A stretch of DNA of 64,000 nucleotides, from positions 1 through 64,000 of the forward strand of contig NZ_CAXQBR010000004.1 in the NCBI RefSeq assembly GCF_964222135.1. Direction: 5' to 3'. Of this stretch, positions 40,159-48,155 are shown in pieces (positions within the stretch are counted from its first letter, which is position 1; every line of letters starts with the position of its first letter). The DNA is from Euzebya sp. GTDB taxonomy: Bacteria > Actinomycetota > Nitriliruptoria > Euzebyales > Euzebyaceae. A program made the position numbers and the translations under genes. A model generated the notes under the pieces. That model was not told the origin of the DNA. It did no database searches and saw only the letters and a program-made list of their open reading frames with translations.

Positions 40159-40179
40159 CGGCGCGCCGTCAGATGACGG
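40148..40179. repeat. Duplicated palindrome spanning two convergent stop codons
   Basis: CCGTCAGATGACGG occurs at 40148-40161 and 40166-40179, 18 bases apart. Each copy is itself an inverted repeat (CCGTCA and TGACGG around GA). The BCCT stop (40156-40158) lies in the first copy and the FAD-enzyme stop (40169-40171, minus strand) in the second. It may serve as a bidirectional terminator. Confidence 0.75.
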
Positions 40180-41299
40180 CGGTCTCGACGGTCAGGTCCC
40201 GGCCCCGGAAGCGCTCGATGCGGAACGGCGCGATGTCGAGGGTGTGGGCCCGGCCGTCGAGGACCTCCTCGGCGATCAGCCGCCCGCACCCGGGTGCGTG
40301 CATCACCCCGTGGCCGCTGAACCCGCAGGCGTTGACCCACGTCGGCGCCGCGGGGTCGCGGCCCAGCACCGGGCTGTAGTCGGGCGTCACCTCGTAGTAG
40401 CCCCACCAGGAGGCCTTCGCGTCGAGCTCCTCGTCGGCGAACCACGGGTAGCGGTCCGACAGCGCCTCGACGATGGGGTCGAGGTGGTCCCAGTTGACGC
40501 CCTCGAGGAACCCGGTGGGGGCGTCGTGGTCGTGGTGGCCGATCAGCAGGCGGTCGCCCTCGGAGCGGAAGTACACGCCGGACGGCACGTCGATCGTCAG
40601 GGGGAGGGGACGCGCCCGCGACCGGGGGGCGGTGACGAACACGTCGTTGCGGAACGGCTCGACGGGCACCTCCAGGCCGGCGTAGCCCGCGACCTGCTGA
40701 GCCCACGCCCCGGCGGCGTTGACGACCACGTCGACGTCGACGGTCCCCTCCGTCGTGGTGAGGCGCCACCCCTCCCCCCGCGGCTCGGCGCCGACCACGG
40801 TCTCGAGGCGGTGGAAGACCGTCCCCTCCTCCCGCGCGTGCTGCATCAGCAGCTGCGTCGACCGGTCGGGGTCGACGAACCCGTCCTCGGGGCCGAAGGT
40901 GGCCCCGGCGATGCCCTCGGGGTCGAAGTCGACGATCCGCCGGGCCTCCTCGACGTCGAGCACGTCGACCGAGGCGCCCTGCTCGCGCTGCATCGCCACC
41001 TGGTCGAGCCGCTCGTCCCACTGCTCCGGCGGGACCAGGAACAGGTAGCCGTGGGGGGTGTAGCCCGAGTCGTTGGCGCGGTACCAGTCGAGGGCCAGGA
41101 GCGACAGGCGGACGTTGTGCGGCGTGGCGAACTGGGTGCGGAACCCGGCGGCGCTGCGGCCCGTCGAGCCCATCGCCACGCCCTCCTCCCGCTCGATGAC
41201 GGTGACCTCCGCACCGCGGGATGCCAGGTGGTAGGCGCAGGACGCGCCGACGATCCCGGCGCCGATGACGGCGACGCGCGGTGCGGTTCGCGTGGTCAC
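40169..41299 (-). CDS. FAD-dependent amine/sarcosine oxidase-like oxidoreductase
   Basis: FAD-binding protein of 376 residues of the DAO/sarcosine oxidase beta-subunit family. The dinucleotide motif is VAVIGAGIVGASCAYHLA (about residues 9-26), followed by GSTGRSAAGFRTQF, and a C-terminal flavin contact VNACGFSGHGVMHAPGCGR. It would oxidise secondary or tertiary amino acids such as sarcosine or dimethylglycine. GTG at 41297-41299 shares one base with the stop of the enoyl-CoA hydratase (TAGTG), so they form an operon. The link to the adjacent BCCT carrier is suggestive only. Confidence 0.88.
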   Translation of the reverse strand: MTTRTAPRVAVIGAGIVGASCAYHLASRGAEVTVIEREEGVAMGSTGRSAAGFRTQFATPHNVRLSLLALDWYRANDSGYTPHGYLFLVPPEQWDERLDQVAMQREQGASVDVLDVEEARRIVDFDPEGIAGATFGPEDGFVDPDRSTQLLMQHAREEGTVFHRLETVVGAEPRGEGWRLTTTEGTVDVDVVVNAAGAWAQQVAGYAGLEVPVEPFRNDVFVTAPRSRARPLPLTIDVPSGVYFRSEGDRLLIGHHDHDAPTGFLEGVNWDHLDPIVEALSDRYPWFADEELDAKASWWGYYEVTPDYSPVLGRDPAAPTWVNACGFSGHGVMHAPGCGRLIAEEVLDGRAHTLDIAPFRIERFRGRDLTVETAVI

Positions 41300-42099
41300 T
41301 ACCGGCCCACGTAGGTCGGGCGCTCCTTCGCGACGAACGCCGCCACGCCCGCGCGGGTGTCCTCGGTCGCGGTCAGCGACGCGATCGACTCCGACTCGTC
41401 GGCCATCTGCGCCTCGAGCGGCTGGTGGTAGGCGGTCCGCAGGAGCGCCTTCGCGCCGGCGTACGCCCGGGTCGGGCCGGCCGCCAGCTGCTGGGCGAGG
41501 GCCATCGCGCGGTCGGCCAGCTCCCCGTCGGGCACGACCTCGGTGACGAGCCCCCACTCGAGGGCCTCGGTGGCGCTCAGCCGCCGGTTGGTGAAGACGA
41601 GCTCCTGGGCGCGGCGCAGCCCGACGAGGCGGGGCAGGTACCAGGAGCTCGACATGTCCGGCGTCAGCCCGGCCGCGGTGTAGGCCATCGTGAACGCGGC
41701 GGACTCGGCCGCGATGACCAGGTCACCGCCGAGCATGATGCTCATGCCGCCGCCGGCGGCCATGCCCTGCACGGCGATGACGACCGGGGCGGGTCCGCGG
41801 GACAGCCGCTCGGCGGCCGCGTGCGCGTAGGCGGTCAGGGTCCGCAGCGCCCGACCCATCGCCTCGGCACCCTCCTCTGCTGCGCCCGCGAAGTACTTCA
41901 GGTCGCCGCCGACGTGGAACGTCGGCCCCTCGGCGTCGATCAGCACGGCGCGGACGGCCGGGTCGTGGGCGATCTCGGCGGAGACCGCCTCGAGCTCGCG
42001 GCCCTGGTCGAGGTCGAGGGCGTTGTGGCGGTCGGGCCGGTTGAAGGTGACGTGCGCCACCCCGTCGGCCAGCTCGTAGCGCAGGCGGGTCAGGTCCAT
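41299..42099 (-). CDS. Enoyl-CoA hydratase/isomerase
   Basis: Crotonase-fold enzyme of 266 residues. The oxyanion-hole segments are FHVGGDLKYFAGA and QGMAAGGGMSIMLGGD. The usual catalytic Glu positions near AYTAAGLTPDMSSSW carry no clear Glu pair, so isomerase or another crotonase chemistry is possible. It acts on a CoA thioester in beta-oxidation or a related pathway. -10 TACGGT at 42106-42111 lies six bases before the ATG. It is the first gene of a two-gene operon with the FAD oxidase. Confidence 0.88.
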   Translation of the reverse strand: MDLTRLRYELADGVAHVTFNRPDRHNALDLDQGRELEAVSAEIAHDPAVRAVLIDAEGPTFHVGGDLKYFAGAAEEGAEAMGRALRTLTAYAHAAAERLSRGPAPVVIAVQGMAAGGGMSIMLGGDLVIAAESAAFTMAYTAAGLTPDMSSSWYLPRLVGLRRAQELVFTNRRLSATEALEWGLVTEVVPDGELADRAMALAQQLAAGPTRAYAGAKALLRTAYHQPLEAQMADESESIASLTATEDTRAGVAAFVAKERPTYVGR

Positions 42100-42105
42100 G
42101 GCGGC

Positions 42106-42111
42106 ACCGTA
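42106..42111 (-). promoter_or_regulatory. -10 box of the enoyl-CoA hydratase operon
   Basis: TACGGT on the minus strand, six bases before the ATG at 42099, with no ribosome binding site. Confidence 0.5.
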
Positions 42112-42117
42112 GTGGAT

Positions 42118-43074
42118 CTAGACCGGGGGAGGGACGCCCAGCTCGTCCTCAACGGCCGTCTCCTCCGACGCCGAGACGACCTCGGCCGGTCGGCGCTGGG
42201 CCAGGTAGACCCCGACGACCAGGATGGCTGCGCCGGCGAAGACGTTGGGGCCGAACCGCTCGCCGCGCACCAGCGCGCCGGCGATGAGCCCGACGATCGG
42301 GACCAGGTAGGTGACCATCGACGCGTTCGTCGCCCCGACGCTGCCGATCAGCGTGAAGTAGATGATGAACGCGACACCGGTCCCGAGCAGCCCGAGCGCG
42401 AACAGGGCCAGGGCGGGCCACAGCGAGAGGTCGAGCGGCGCGGGCGGCGGCCCCTCCAGCGCCAGCGACAGCACCGTCATCACCACCGCACCCGCGACCA
42501 GCTGGGTGCCGACCGCGGGCAGCGTCTTGACCCGACCGGAGATCTCCTTCCGGGTGATCACGCTGCCGAGCCCGTAGGCGAACGGCGCGACCGCGGCGAT
42601 GACCAGGGCGAGCAGCGGCCCGCCGGCCGAGACCTCCCCGCCGATGATCACGATCGAGCCGACGGCGGCCACCAGCAGGCCCACGACCCGTGCGGCGTAG
42701 AGGCGCTCGATGCCGGTCAACACGGCGAGGACGAGCGTCGCCGCCGGCGTGGTGGCGTTCAGCACGGCGACCAGCCCGGAGTCGAGGGACTGCTGCGCCC
42801 ACGCCTGCCCGAACCAGCCGGCGGCGGTGCCCGCCACCCCGATCAGCGCCAGCGCTGCGAGGGTCCGCCGTCCGGCGGGGATGCGCAGCCCGCGCAGCAC
42901 GACGATCACCACGAGCAGGGCGCCACCGATGCTCAGCCGGCCCGCGACGACCCAGCCGGGCGGGATCTCCTCCACCGCGGTCTTGATGAAGAGGAACGAG
43001 TTGCCCCACAGCAGCGCCAGCAGCACCAGCAACCCCGCGTCGCGCGGGGTGAACGACGAACGACCAGCAGCCAC
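42118..43074 (-). CDS. EamA/DMT family transporter
   Basis: Membrane protein of 318 residues with ten hydrophobic helices arranged as two EamA repeats (first repeat from LLVLLALLWGNSFLFIKTAV, second from LLALVIAAVAPFAYGLGSVI). The group exports amino acids or other metabolites; the substrate is unknown. GTG at 43072-43074 follows GAGGGGAG at 43079-43086 with a four-base spacer. It is preferred over an ATG at 43137, which would add 21 residues of unrelated composition. It is divergent from the acyl-CoA dehydrogenase. Confidence 0.87.
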   Translation of the reverse strand: MAAGRSSFTPRDAGLLVLLALLWGNSFLFIKTAVEEIPPGWVVAGRLSIGGALLVVIVVLRGLRIPAGRRTLAALALIGVAGTAAGWFGQAWAQQSLDSGLVAVLNATTPAATLVLAVLTGIERLYAARVVGLLVAAVGSIVIIGGEVSAGGPLLALVIAAVAPFAYGLGSVITRKEISGRVKTLPAVGTQLVAGAVVMTVLSLALEGPPPAPLDLSLWPALALFALGLLGTGVAFIIYFTLIGSVGATNASMVTYLVPIVGLIAGALVRGERFGPNVFAGAAILVVGVYLAQRRPAEVVSASEETAVEDELGVPPPV

Positions 43075-43172
43075 CGCGCTCCCCTCTGTCCCGACGCCCG
43101 GGCGGGCGCCAGCCGACGATGATCGCACGGCTGGCATGCTGTGCCCGCATCCGACCAGACCGGAGGACCGCG

Positions 43173-44321
43173 ATGCAGCGCAGCCTGTTCACCGAGGAGC
43201 ACGACCTGTTCCGCGACACCGTGCGGGGCTTCGTCGCCGACCGGGTGGTCCCGTCCCACGACGACTGGGACGACGCCGGGATCGTGCCCCGCGAGCTGTT
43301 CACCGGCGCCGGGGCGCTCGGGATGCTGGCCCTGCAGGCCCCCGAGCGGTTCGGCGGCGGGGGGATGGCCGACTTCCGCTTCAACCAGGTGCTGCTCGAG
43401 GAGTTCCACTACGCCGGTGTGGCCCCGGCGGGGTTGTCGCTGTCCCTGCACAACGACATCGTCCTGCCGTACTTCACCGAGCAGGCGTCCGAGGACCAGC
43501 AGGCGCGGTGGCTGCCCGGCATCTGCACCGGCGAGACGATCACCGCGGTGGCGATGACCGAACCGGGGACCGGGTCGGACCTGGCGTCGGTCGCCACGAC
43601 GGCACGGCGCGACGGCGACCACTACGTGGTCAACGGGTCGAAGACGTTCATCTCGAACGGGATCAACGCCGACCTGGTCGTCACGGCGGTCAAGACCGAT
43701 CCCTCGAAGCGGCACGCAGGGATGTCGCTCGTGGTCGTCGAGCGCGGGATGGAGGGGTTCGAGCGGGGCCGCAACCTCGATAAGATCGGCATGCACGCCC
43801 AGGACACCGCCGAGTTGCACTTCTCCGACGTCCGGGTGCCGATCGAGAACCGGCTGGGGGAGGAGGGGGAGGGGTTCACCATCCTCACCGCGAACCTGCC
43901 CCAGGAGCGGCTGGCCATCGCGATCAGCGGCGTCGCGGCGGCCCGGGCGGCCGTCGACTGGGCGCTCGCCTACGTGAAGGAGCGGACCGCGTTCGGCCGG
44001 CCGATCGGGGACTTCCAGCACACCAAGTTCGTGCTGGCCGAGTGCGACACCGAGGTCACCATGGCCGAGGTCTTCACCGACACCTGCGTGCTGGCGCTGA
44101 ACGCCGGGTCGCTGTCGGCGGCGGACGCGAGCCGGGCCAAGTGGTGGTGCACCGAGCTGCAGAAGCGGACGATCGACCGCTGCCTGCAGCTGTTCGGCGG
44201 CTACGGCTACATGCGCGAGTACCCCATCGCGAGGGCGTACGCCGACGCCCGCATCACCACGATCTACGGGGGGACGACGGAGATCATGAAGACGATCATC
44301 GCGAAGGACCTGGGGCTGTAG
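43173..44321 (+). CDS. Acyl-CoA dehydrogenase
   Basis: FAD-dependent acyl-CoA dehydrogenase of 382 residues, normal length. FAD/acyl-CoA segments include AVAMTEPGTGSDLAS and FISNGINADLVV. The C-terminal signature is LFGGYGYMREYPIARAYADAR, and the catalytic base is Glu about 370 in YGGTTEIMK. It oxidises acyl-CoA to trans-2-enoyl-CoA and passes electrons to ETF. ATG at 43173 follows CGGAGGA at 43161-43167. Chain-length preference is not predictable; short- or medium-chain is typical of this layout. It may feed the enoyl-CoA hydratase encoded 1 kb away on the other strand. Confidence 0.94.
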   Translation: MQRSLFTEEHDLFRDTVRGFVADRVVPSHDDWDDAGIVPRELFTGAGALGMLALQAPERFGGGGMADFRFNQVLLEEFHYAGVAPAGLSLSLHNDIVLPYFTEQASEDQQARWLPGICTGETITAVAMTEPGTGSDLASVATTARRDGDHYVVNGSKTFISNGINADLVVTAVKTDPSKRHAGMSLVVVERGMEGFERGRNLDKIGMHAQDTAELHFSDVRVPIENRLGEEGEGFTILTANLPQERLAIAISGVAAARAAVDWALAYVKERTAFGRPIGDFQHTKFVLAECDTEVTMAEVFTDTCVLALNAGSLSAADASRAKWWCTELQKRTIDRCLQLFGGYGYMREYPIARAYADARITTIYGGTTEIMKTIIAKDLGL

Positions 44322-44363
44322 GGCACGGTTCGACGAGCGCCTCGCGGGGGGAGGGTGCGAGCC

Positions 44364-45224
44364 ATGCGCTTCCAGCGTCGTGGCCGCCTGTCGTCGAACA
44401 TCGAGGACCGGCGGGGGCGTGGCCGGGCCGCAGCGGTCGGTGGCGGGGGCCTCGGCATCGTGGCCGTGGTCGCGTTCCTGCTCGTCAACCTCCTGAGCGG
44501 CGGTGACGTCGACCTCGGCGGGGTCCTGTCCCAGCTGGAGGCGCCGGCACCCGCGGGGCAGGGGGAGTCCATCCCCACCGGCGGCGAGGCCACCAGCGAC
44601 CTGGACGAGTTCGTGTCCTTCGTCCTCGACGACGTCCAGGCGTTCTGGGACGAGCAGTTCGCCGCGTCCGGCCAGCGCTACGACGAGGCGGTGCTCGTGC
44701 TGTACGAGGGCGGCACCGGCACCGCCGGGTGCGGCTACGGGTCCGCGACGGCCGGGCCGTTCTACTGCCCCGCGGATCGGAAGATCTACCTGGACCAGTC
44801 GTTCTTCCGCCAGCTCGCCGACCGCTTCGACGCGCCGGGCGACTTCGCGCAGGCCTACGTCCTCGCCCACGAGGTGGCCCACCACGTCCAGAACGAGCTC
44901 GGCATCTCCGACCGGGTCCGCGCCGAGCAGCAGGCCGACCCCGACGGCGCGAACGAGCTGTCGGTGGCCCTCGAGCTGCAGGCCGACTGCCTCGCCGGGG
45001 TGTGGGGGTACGCCGCCCTCGACGCCGACCTGCTCGAGCCGGGCGACCTCGAGGAGGCCCTCGGCGCCGCCACCGCGGTCGGGGACGACACGATCCAGTC
45101 GGGCGCGGGCGCGGACGTCAACCCCGAGACGTGGACCCACGGGTCCGCCGAGCAGCGCACCCGCTGGTTCCGCACCGGCTTCGAGTCCGGCGACCCGAAC
45201 CGGTGCGACACCTTCACGAGCTGA
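44364..45224 (+). CDS. Neutral zinc metallopeptidase (YpfJ family)
   Basis: Membrane-anchored putative zinc peptidase of 286 residues. One N-terminal helix (GGGLGIVAVVAFLLVNLLS, about residues 30-48) leaves the rest outside. The metal site is LAHEVAHHVQ (HExxH), with the third ligand region SVALELQADCLAGVWG. The motif pair CGYGS and FYCPADRKIYLD is typical of the family. The substrate is unknown. ATG at 44364 lies nine bases from GGGGGGAGG; a GTG at 44355 directly against that site is less likely. It follows the acyl-CoA dehydrogenase by 42 bases. Confidence 0.91.
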   Translation: MRFQRRGRLSSNIEDRRGRGRAAAVGGGGLGIVAVVAFLLVNLLSGGDVDLGGVLSQLEAPAPAGQGESIPTGGEATSDLDEFVSFVLDDVQAFWDEQFAASGQRYDEAVLVLYEGGTGTAGCGYGSATAGPFYCPADRKIYLDQSFFRQLADRFDAPGDFAQAYVLAHEVAHHVQNELGISDRVRAEQQADPDGANELSVALELQADCLAGVWGYAALDADLLEPGDLEEALGAATAVGDDTIQSGAGADVNPETWTHGSAEQRTRWFRTGFESGDPNRCDTFTS

Positions 45225-45237
45225 TCCCGTCCCCCGG

Positions 45238-45243
45238 TACCGT
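45238..45243 (+). promoter_or_regulatory. -10 box of the pyridoxamine-oxidase-like gene
   Basis: TACCGT, seven bases before the ATG at 45251, with no ribosome binding site. Confidence 0.55.
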
Positions 45244-45250
45244 TCCGCGG

Positions 45251-45793
45251 ATGGGCAAGCGGTACGACCAGATCACCCCCGCGTTCGAGCGCTTCATCGC
45301 CGACCAGCACATCTTCTTCGTGGCCACGGCCGCGCCGGAGGGCCGGGTCAACACCTCCCCGAAGGGCATGGACACCCTCCGGGTCCTCGGACCGAACCGG
45401 ATCGCCTGGCTGCAGGTCACCGGCAGCGGCAACGAGACCGCCGCCCACCTCGCCGTCGCGCCCCGGATCACGCTGATGTGGTGCGCCTTCGAGGGGCACC
45501 CGCGCATCCTGCGGGCGTACGGCACCGGGCGGGTCCTGCACCGCCACGACGAGGGGTGGGACGACCTCATCGGCCACTTCGACGAGCGGCCGGGCACCCG
45601 CCAGATCGTCGACTGCGCCATCGACCTGGTCCAGACCTCCTGCGGCATGGCCGTGCCCTACTTCGACCACGTCGGCGACCGCGACGACCTCGACCGCTGG
45701 GCGGAGGCCAAGGGCGCCGACGGCCTCGCCGCCTACTGGCAGCAGAAGAACACCACCAGCCTGGACGGCGCCCCGATCACGCTGCCGACGTAG
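45251..45793 (+). CDS. Pyridoxamine 5'-phosphate oxidase family flavoprotein
   Basis: Split-barrel protein of 180 residues. The conserved N-terminal part FFVATAAPEGRVNTSPKGMD, the strand RIAWLQVTGSGNETAAHL and the LMWCAFEG strand fit the Pyridox_oxidase/F420-or-FMN-binding split-barrel group. Members bind FMN, F420 or heme, and many have no known substrate, so PdxH activity is not claimed. ATG at 45251 follows -10 TACCGT by seven bases. It is convergent with the 147-residue gene, separated by a repeat and hairpin region. Confidence 0.9.
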   Translation: MGKRYDQITPAFERFIADQHIFFVATAAPEGRVNTSPKGMDTLRVLGPNRIAWLQVTGSGNETAAHLAVAPRITLMWCAFEGHPRILRAYGTGRVLHRHDEGWDDLIGHFDERPGTRQIVDCAIDLVQTSCGMAVPYFDHVGDRDDLDRWAEAKGADGLAAYWQQKNTTSLDGAPITLPT

Positions 45794-45844
45794 CGGCCCT
45801 CCCCTCCACCGGTTGGAGGGGCGGGGGCGCCGGCGTCGGCGGGA

Positions 45845-45916
45845 CCATCTGCACGTCGTCCGGTGGCGGCGCCGAGCCATCTGCACGTCGTCCGGGAGGG
45901 GGCCGGACGATGTGCG
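45845..45916. terminator. Direct repeat plus hairpin between convergent genes
   Basis: CCATCTGCACGTCGTCCGG occurs at 45845-45863 and 45877-45895, 32 bases apart. The second copy is followed by an inverted partner CCGGACGATGTGC (45902-45914) that pairs with its GCACGTCGTCCGG with one mismatch, leaving a loop of about six bases. This hairpin in the 166-base gap between convergent genes is a likely bidirectional terminator. Confidence 0.6.
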
Positions 45917-45959
45917 GTTCGGCGGCGAGGGGAACGTGAGACCGTGCAGTTGGGCGCGG

Positions 45960-46403
45960 TCACGGCCGGTCGACGGTGACCTCCGGGTGCTCGACCTGGG
46001 CGTCGAGAAAGCCGCCGTAGACGACCGCGACCTGGTCCAGCCACGGGTGCAGCCCGCCGGTGCGCAGCGCCTGCAGCCGCGCCACCGCGCCCACGCCGAC
46101 GGCCGCGGCCAGCTCGCCGTCCTGCACCCCTTCGAGGTCCGCGTACCACCCGTCGTCGCCGACCTGCACCCACAGGTCGAGGCAGAGGCCGGGATCGTCG
46201 CCGCTGCGCGCCGCCACGTCACCGAACCACGTCGGGCAGCGGCGCCGGACCACGCCCACCAGCGGTCCGTCGCAGTGGAACAGCACCGAGCGGTCGTCGG
46301 CGTTAGACCGCTGGACCGGGAACCCCTGCGGGGCGAAGACCGGCTCGAGGCGGTCGATCACCGCCCGGGCGAACCCTGGCCGCCCCCGGGCGTCCCCCTC
46401 CAC
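45960..46403 (-). CDS. Protein of unknown function coupled to pgi
   Basis: Soluble protein of 147 residues with no family I recognise. It contains hydrophobic strands (RSVLFHCDGPLVGVV, CLDLWVQVGDDGWYADLEG) and a helix (GAVARLQALRTGG), suggesting a compact alpha/beta fold. GTG at 46401-46403 comes one base after the pgi stop, so it is transcribed and probably translated together with pgi. A role in sugar-phosphate metabolism is possible but has no direct support. Confidence 0.65.
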   Translation of the reverse strand: MEGDARGRPGFARAVIDRLEPVFAPQGFPVQRSNADDRSVLFHCDGPLVGVVRRRCPTWFGDVAARSGDDPGLCLDLWVQVGDDGWYADLEGVQDGELAAAVGVGAVARLQALRTGGLHPWLDQVAVVYGGFLDAQVEHPEVTVDRP

Positions 46404-46404
46404 C

Positions 46405-48033
46405 TCACGCTCCCCGGGCGTCGCGGTAGCGCTGGATCAGGGCGTTGGTCGAGGGGTCGTGGTCGAGGTCGGCCGAGGGGTCGGCCAGCTCCGGGGTGAT
46501 GGCCTTGGCCAGGACCTTGCCGAGCTCGACGCCCCACTGGTCGAAGCTGTTGACCCCCCAGATCGCGCCCTGCACGAACACCTTGTGCTCGTACAGCGCG
46601 ATGAGCTGGCCGAGGACCGACGGGGTGAGCTCCGGCGCGAGGATCGTGGTCGTCGGCACGTTCCCCTCGAAGGTCCGGTGGGGGACGAGGCCCGCCTCGA
46701 CGCCCTCCGCCGTGACCTCCTCGGCGGTCTTGCCGAACGCCAGCGCCTCGCCCTGGGCGAACAGGTTCGCGATCAGCTGGTCGTGGTGGACCTGGGCGTC
46801 GGGCAGGTCGTAGCCGGGGCGCAGGAAGCCGATCAGGTCGCACGGCACGGTCGTCGTCCCCTGGTGGATCAGCTGGTAGAAGGCGTGCTGGCCGTTGGTG
46901 CCCGGCTCGCCCCACACGATCGGGCCGGTCTCGATCCCCACCCGGGTGCCGTCGAGGCGGACGTGCTTGCCGTTCGACTCCATGTCGAGCTGCTGCAGGT
47001 ACGCCGGGAAGCGCGCCAGGTCGTGGCTGTACGGCAGCACCGCGTGGGTGGGGAGGTCGAAGAAGTTGCGGTACCAGATCCCGAGCAGGGCCATCAGCAC
47101 CGGGGCGCTCTCGCGCAGCGGGGTGTCCCGCAGGTGCTCGTCGATCGTCCGGAACCCCGCGAGGAACTCGCGGAACGCGTCGGGGCCGATCGCGATCATC
47201 AGCGACAGGCCGATCGCCGACCCGACCGAGTACCGCCCGCCGACCCAGTCCCAGAACCCGAACATGTTGTCGGGGTCGATCCCGAAGTCGCGGACCCCCT
47301 CGGCGTTCGTAGACAGGGCGACGAAGTGCGACGCGACCGCGTCGTCCGATCCGAGCGCGTCCACCAACCAGCCGCGGGCGGACCGGGCGTTCGTGAGGGT
47401 CTCGATCGTGGTGAACGTCTTCGACGCGACCACGAACAGCGTGGTCGCGGGGTCCAGGTCGGCGAGGGTCCGGGCCAGGTCCGCCCCGTCCACGTTCGAG
47501 ACGTAGCGGCACTCGAGACCGTCCTGGCGGTGGGCGGCCAGCGCCCGGTACGCCATCGCCGGGCCGAGGTCGGAGCCGCCGATGCCGATGTTGACGATCG
47601 TGCGGATCGCCTCGCCGGTGTGACCGGTCCACTCGCCCGACCGCACCCGGTCGGCGAAGGCGGCCATGCGGTCGAGGACCTCGTGGACGCCCGGGACCAC
47701 GTCCTCGCCGTCGACCGTGATCGACGCGTCCCGCGGAGCCCGCAGGGCGGTGTGCAGCACAGCGCGGCCTTCGGTGGTGTTGATCGGCTCCCCGGCGAGC
47801 ATCGCGCGGATCCGGTCCTCCACGCCGGCGGCGTCCGCCAGCTCGACCAGCACGTCGAGGGTCTCGGCGGTCGCCCGGTGCTTCGACAGGTCCAGCACCA
47901 GGTCGCCGGCGGTGACGGTCAGGTCCTCGGCCCGGTCGGGGTCCCCGAACAGCTCGCGCAGGTGGATGTCGGCGAGCTGGGCGTGGTGGGCGGCGACTAC
48001 CGCCCACTGCGGGGTGGTCTCGATGGCGGTCAC
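46405..48033 (-). CDS. pgi: Glucose-6-phosphate isomerase
   Basis: Enzyme of 542 residues, the normal length of the long bacterial type. It interconverts glucose 6-phosphate and fructose 6-phosphate in glycolysis and gluconeogenesis. Family signatures are [40 protein letters not shown], the catalytic Glu in [12 protein letters not shown], His in [14 protein letters not shown] and Lys in [24 protein letters not shown] at 48031-48033 follows AAGGAG at about 48046-48053. It is divergent from the giant subtilase and co-transcribed with the 147-residue gene. Confidence 0.97.
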   Translation of the reverse strand: MTAIETTPQWAVVAAHHAQLADIHLRELFGDPDRAEDLTVTAGDLVLDLSKHRATAETLDVLVELADAAGVEDRIRAMLAGEPINTTEGRAVLHTALRAPRDASITVDGEDVVPGVHEVLDRMAAFADRVRSGEWTGHTGEAIRTIVNIGIGGSDLGPAMAYRALAAHRQDGLECRYVSNVDGADLARTLADLDPATTLFVVASKTFTTIETLTNARSARGWLVDALGSDDAVASHFVALSTNAEGVRDFGIDPDNMFGFWDWVGGRYSVGSAIGLSLMIAIGPDAFREFLAGFRTIDEHLRDTPLRESAPVLMALLGIWYRNFFDLPTHAVLPYSHDLARFPAYLQQLDMESNGKHVRLDGTRVGIETGPIVWGEPGTNGQHAFYQLIHQGTTTVPCDLIGFLRPGYDLPDAQVHHDQLIANLFAQGEALAFGKTAEEVTAEGVEAGLVPHRTFEGNVPTTTILAPELTPSVLGQLIALYEHKVFVQGAIWGVNSFDQWGVELGKVLAKAITPELADPSADLDHDPSTNALIQRYRDARGA

Positions 48034-48144
48034 GACGGTGGCACTCCTTCACAGGCAGGTGTCCCAACCGGTTCTACCGCGCCCGCCGCCGGCGCATGCG
48101 TGCCCGGTCGGCGCCCCGAGGCGGACCGGACTGGAGGAGCTGTG

Positions 48145-48150
48145 CATACT
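48145..48150 (+). promoter_or_regulatory. -10 box of the subtilase gene
   Basis: CATACT, five bases before the ATG at 48156. A GGAGGAG a little upstream (48133-48139) is too far to be its ribosome binding site, so initiation is probably leaderless. Confidence 0.45.
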
Positions 48151-48155
48151 GGGGC

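Noticed and set aside
48096-48155. Upstream in-frame ATG for the subtilase
   Set aside because: It would put an Arg-rich, Trp-containing segment before the signal peptide. The ATG at 48156 gives a standard signal sequence and has a -10 box directly upstream.
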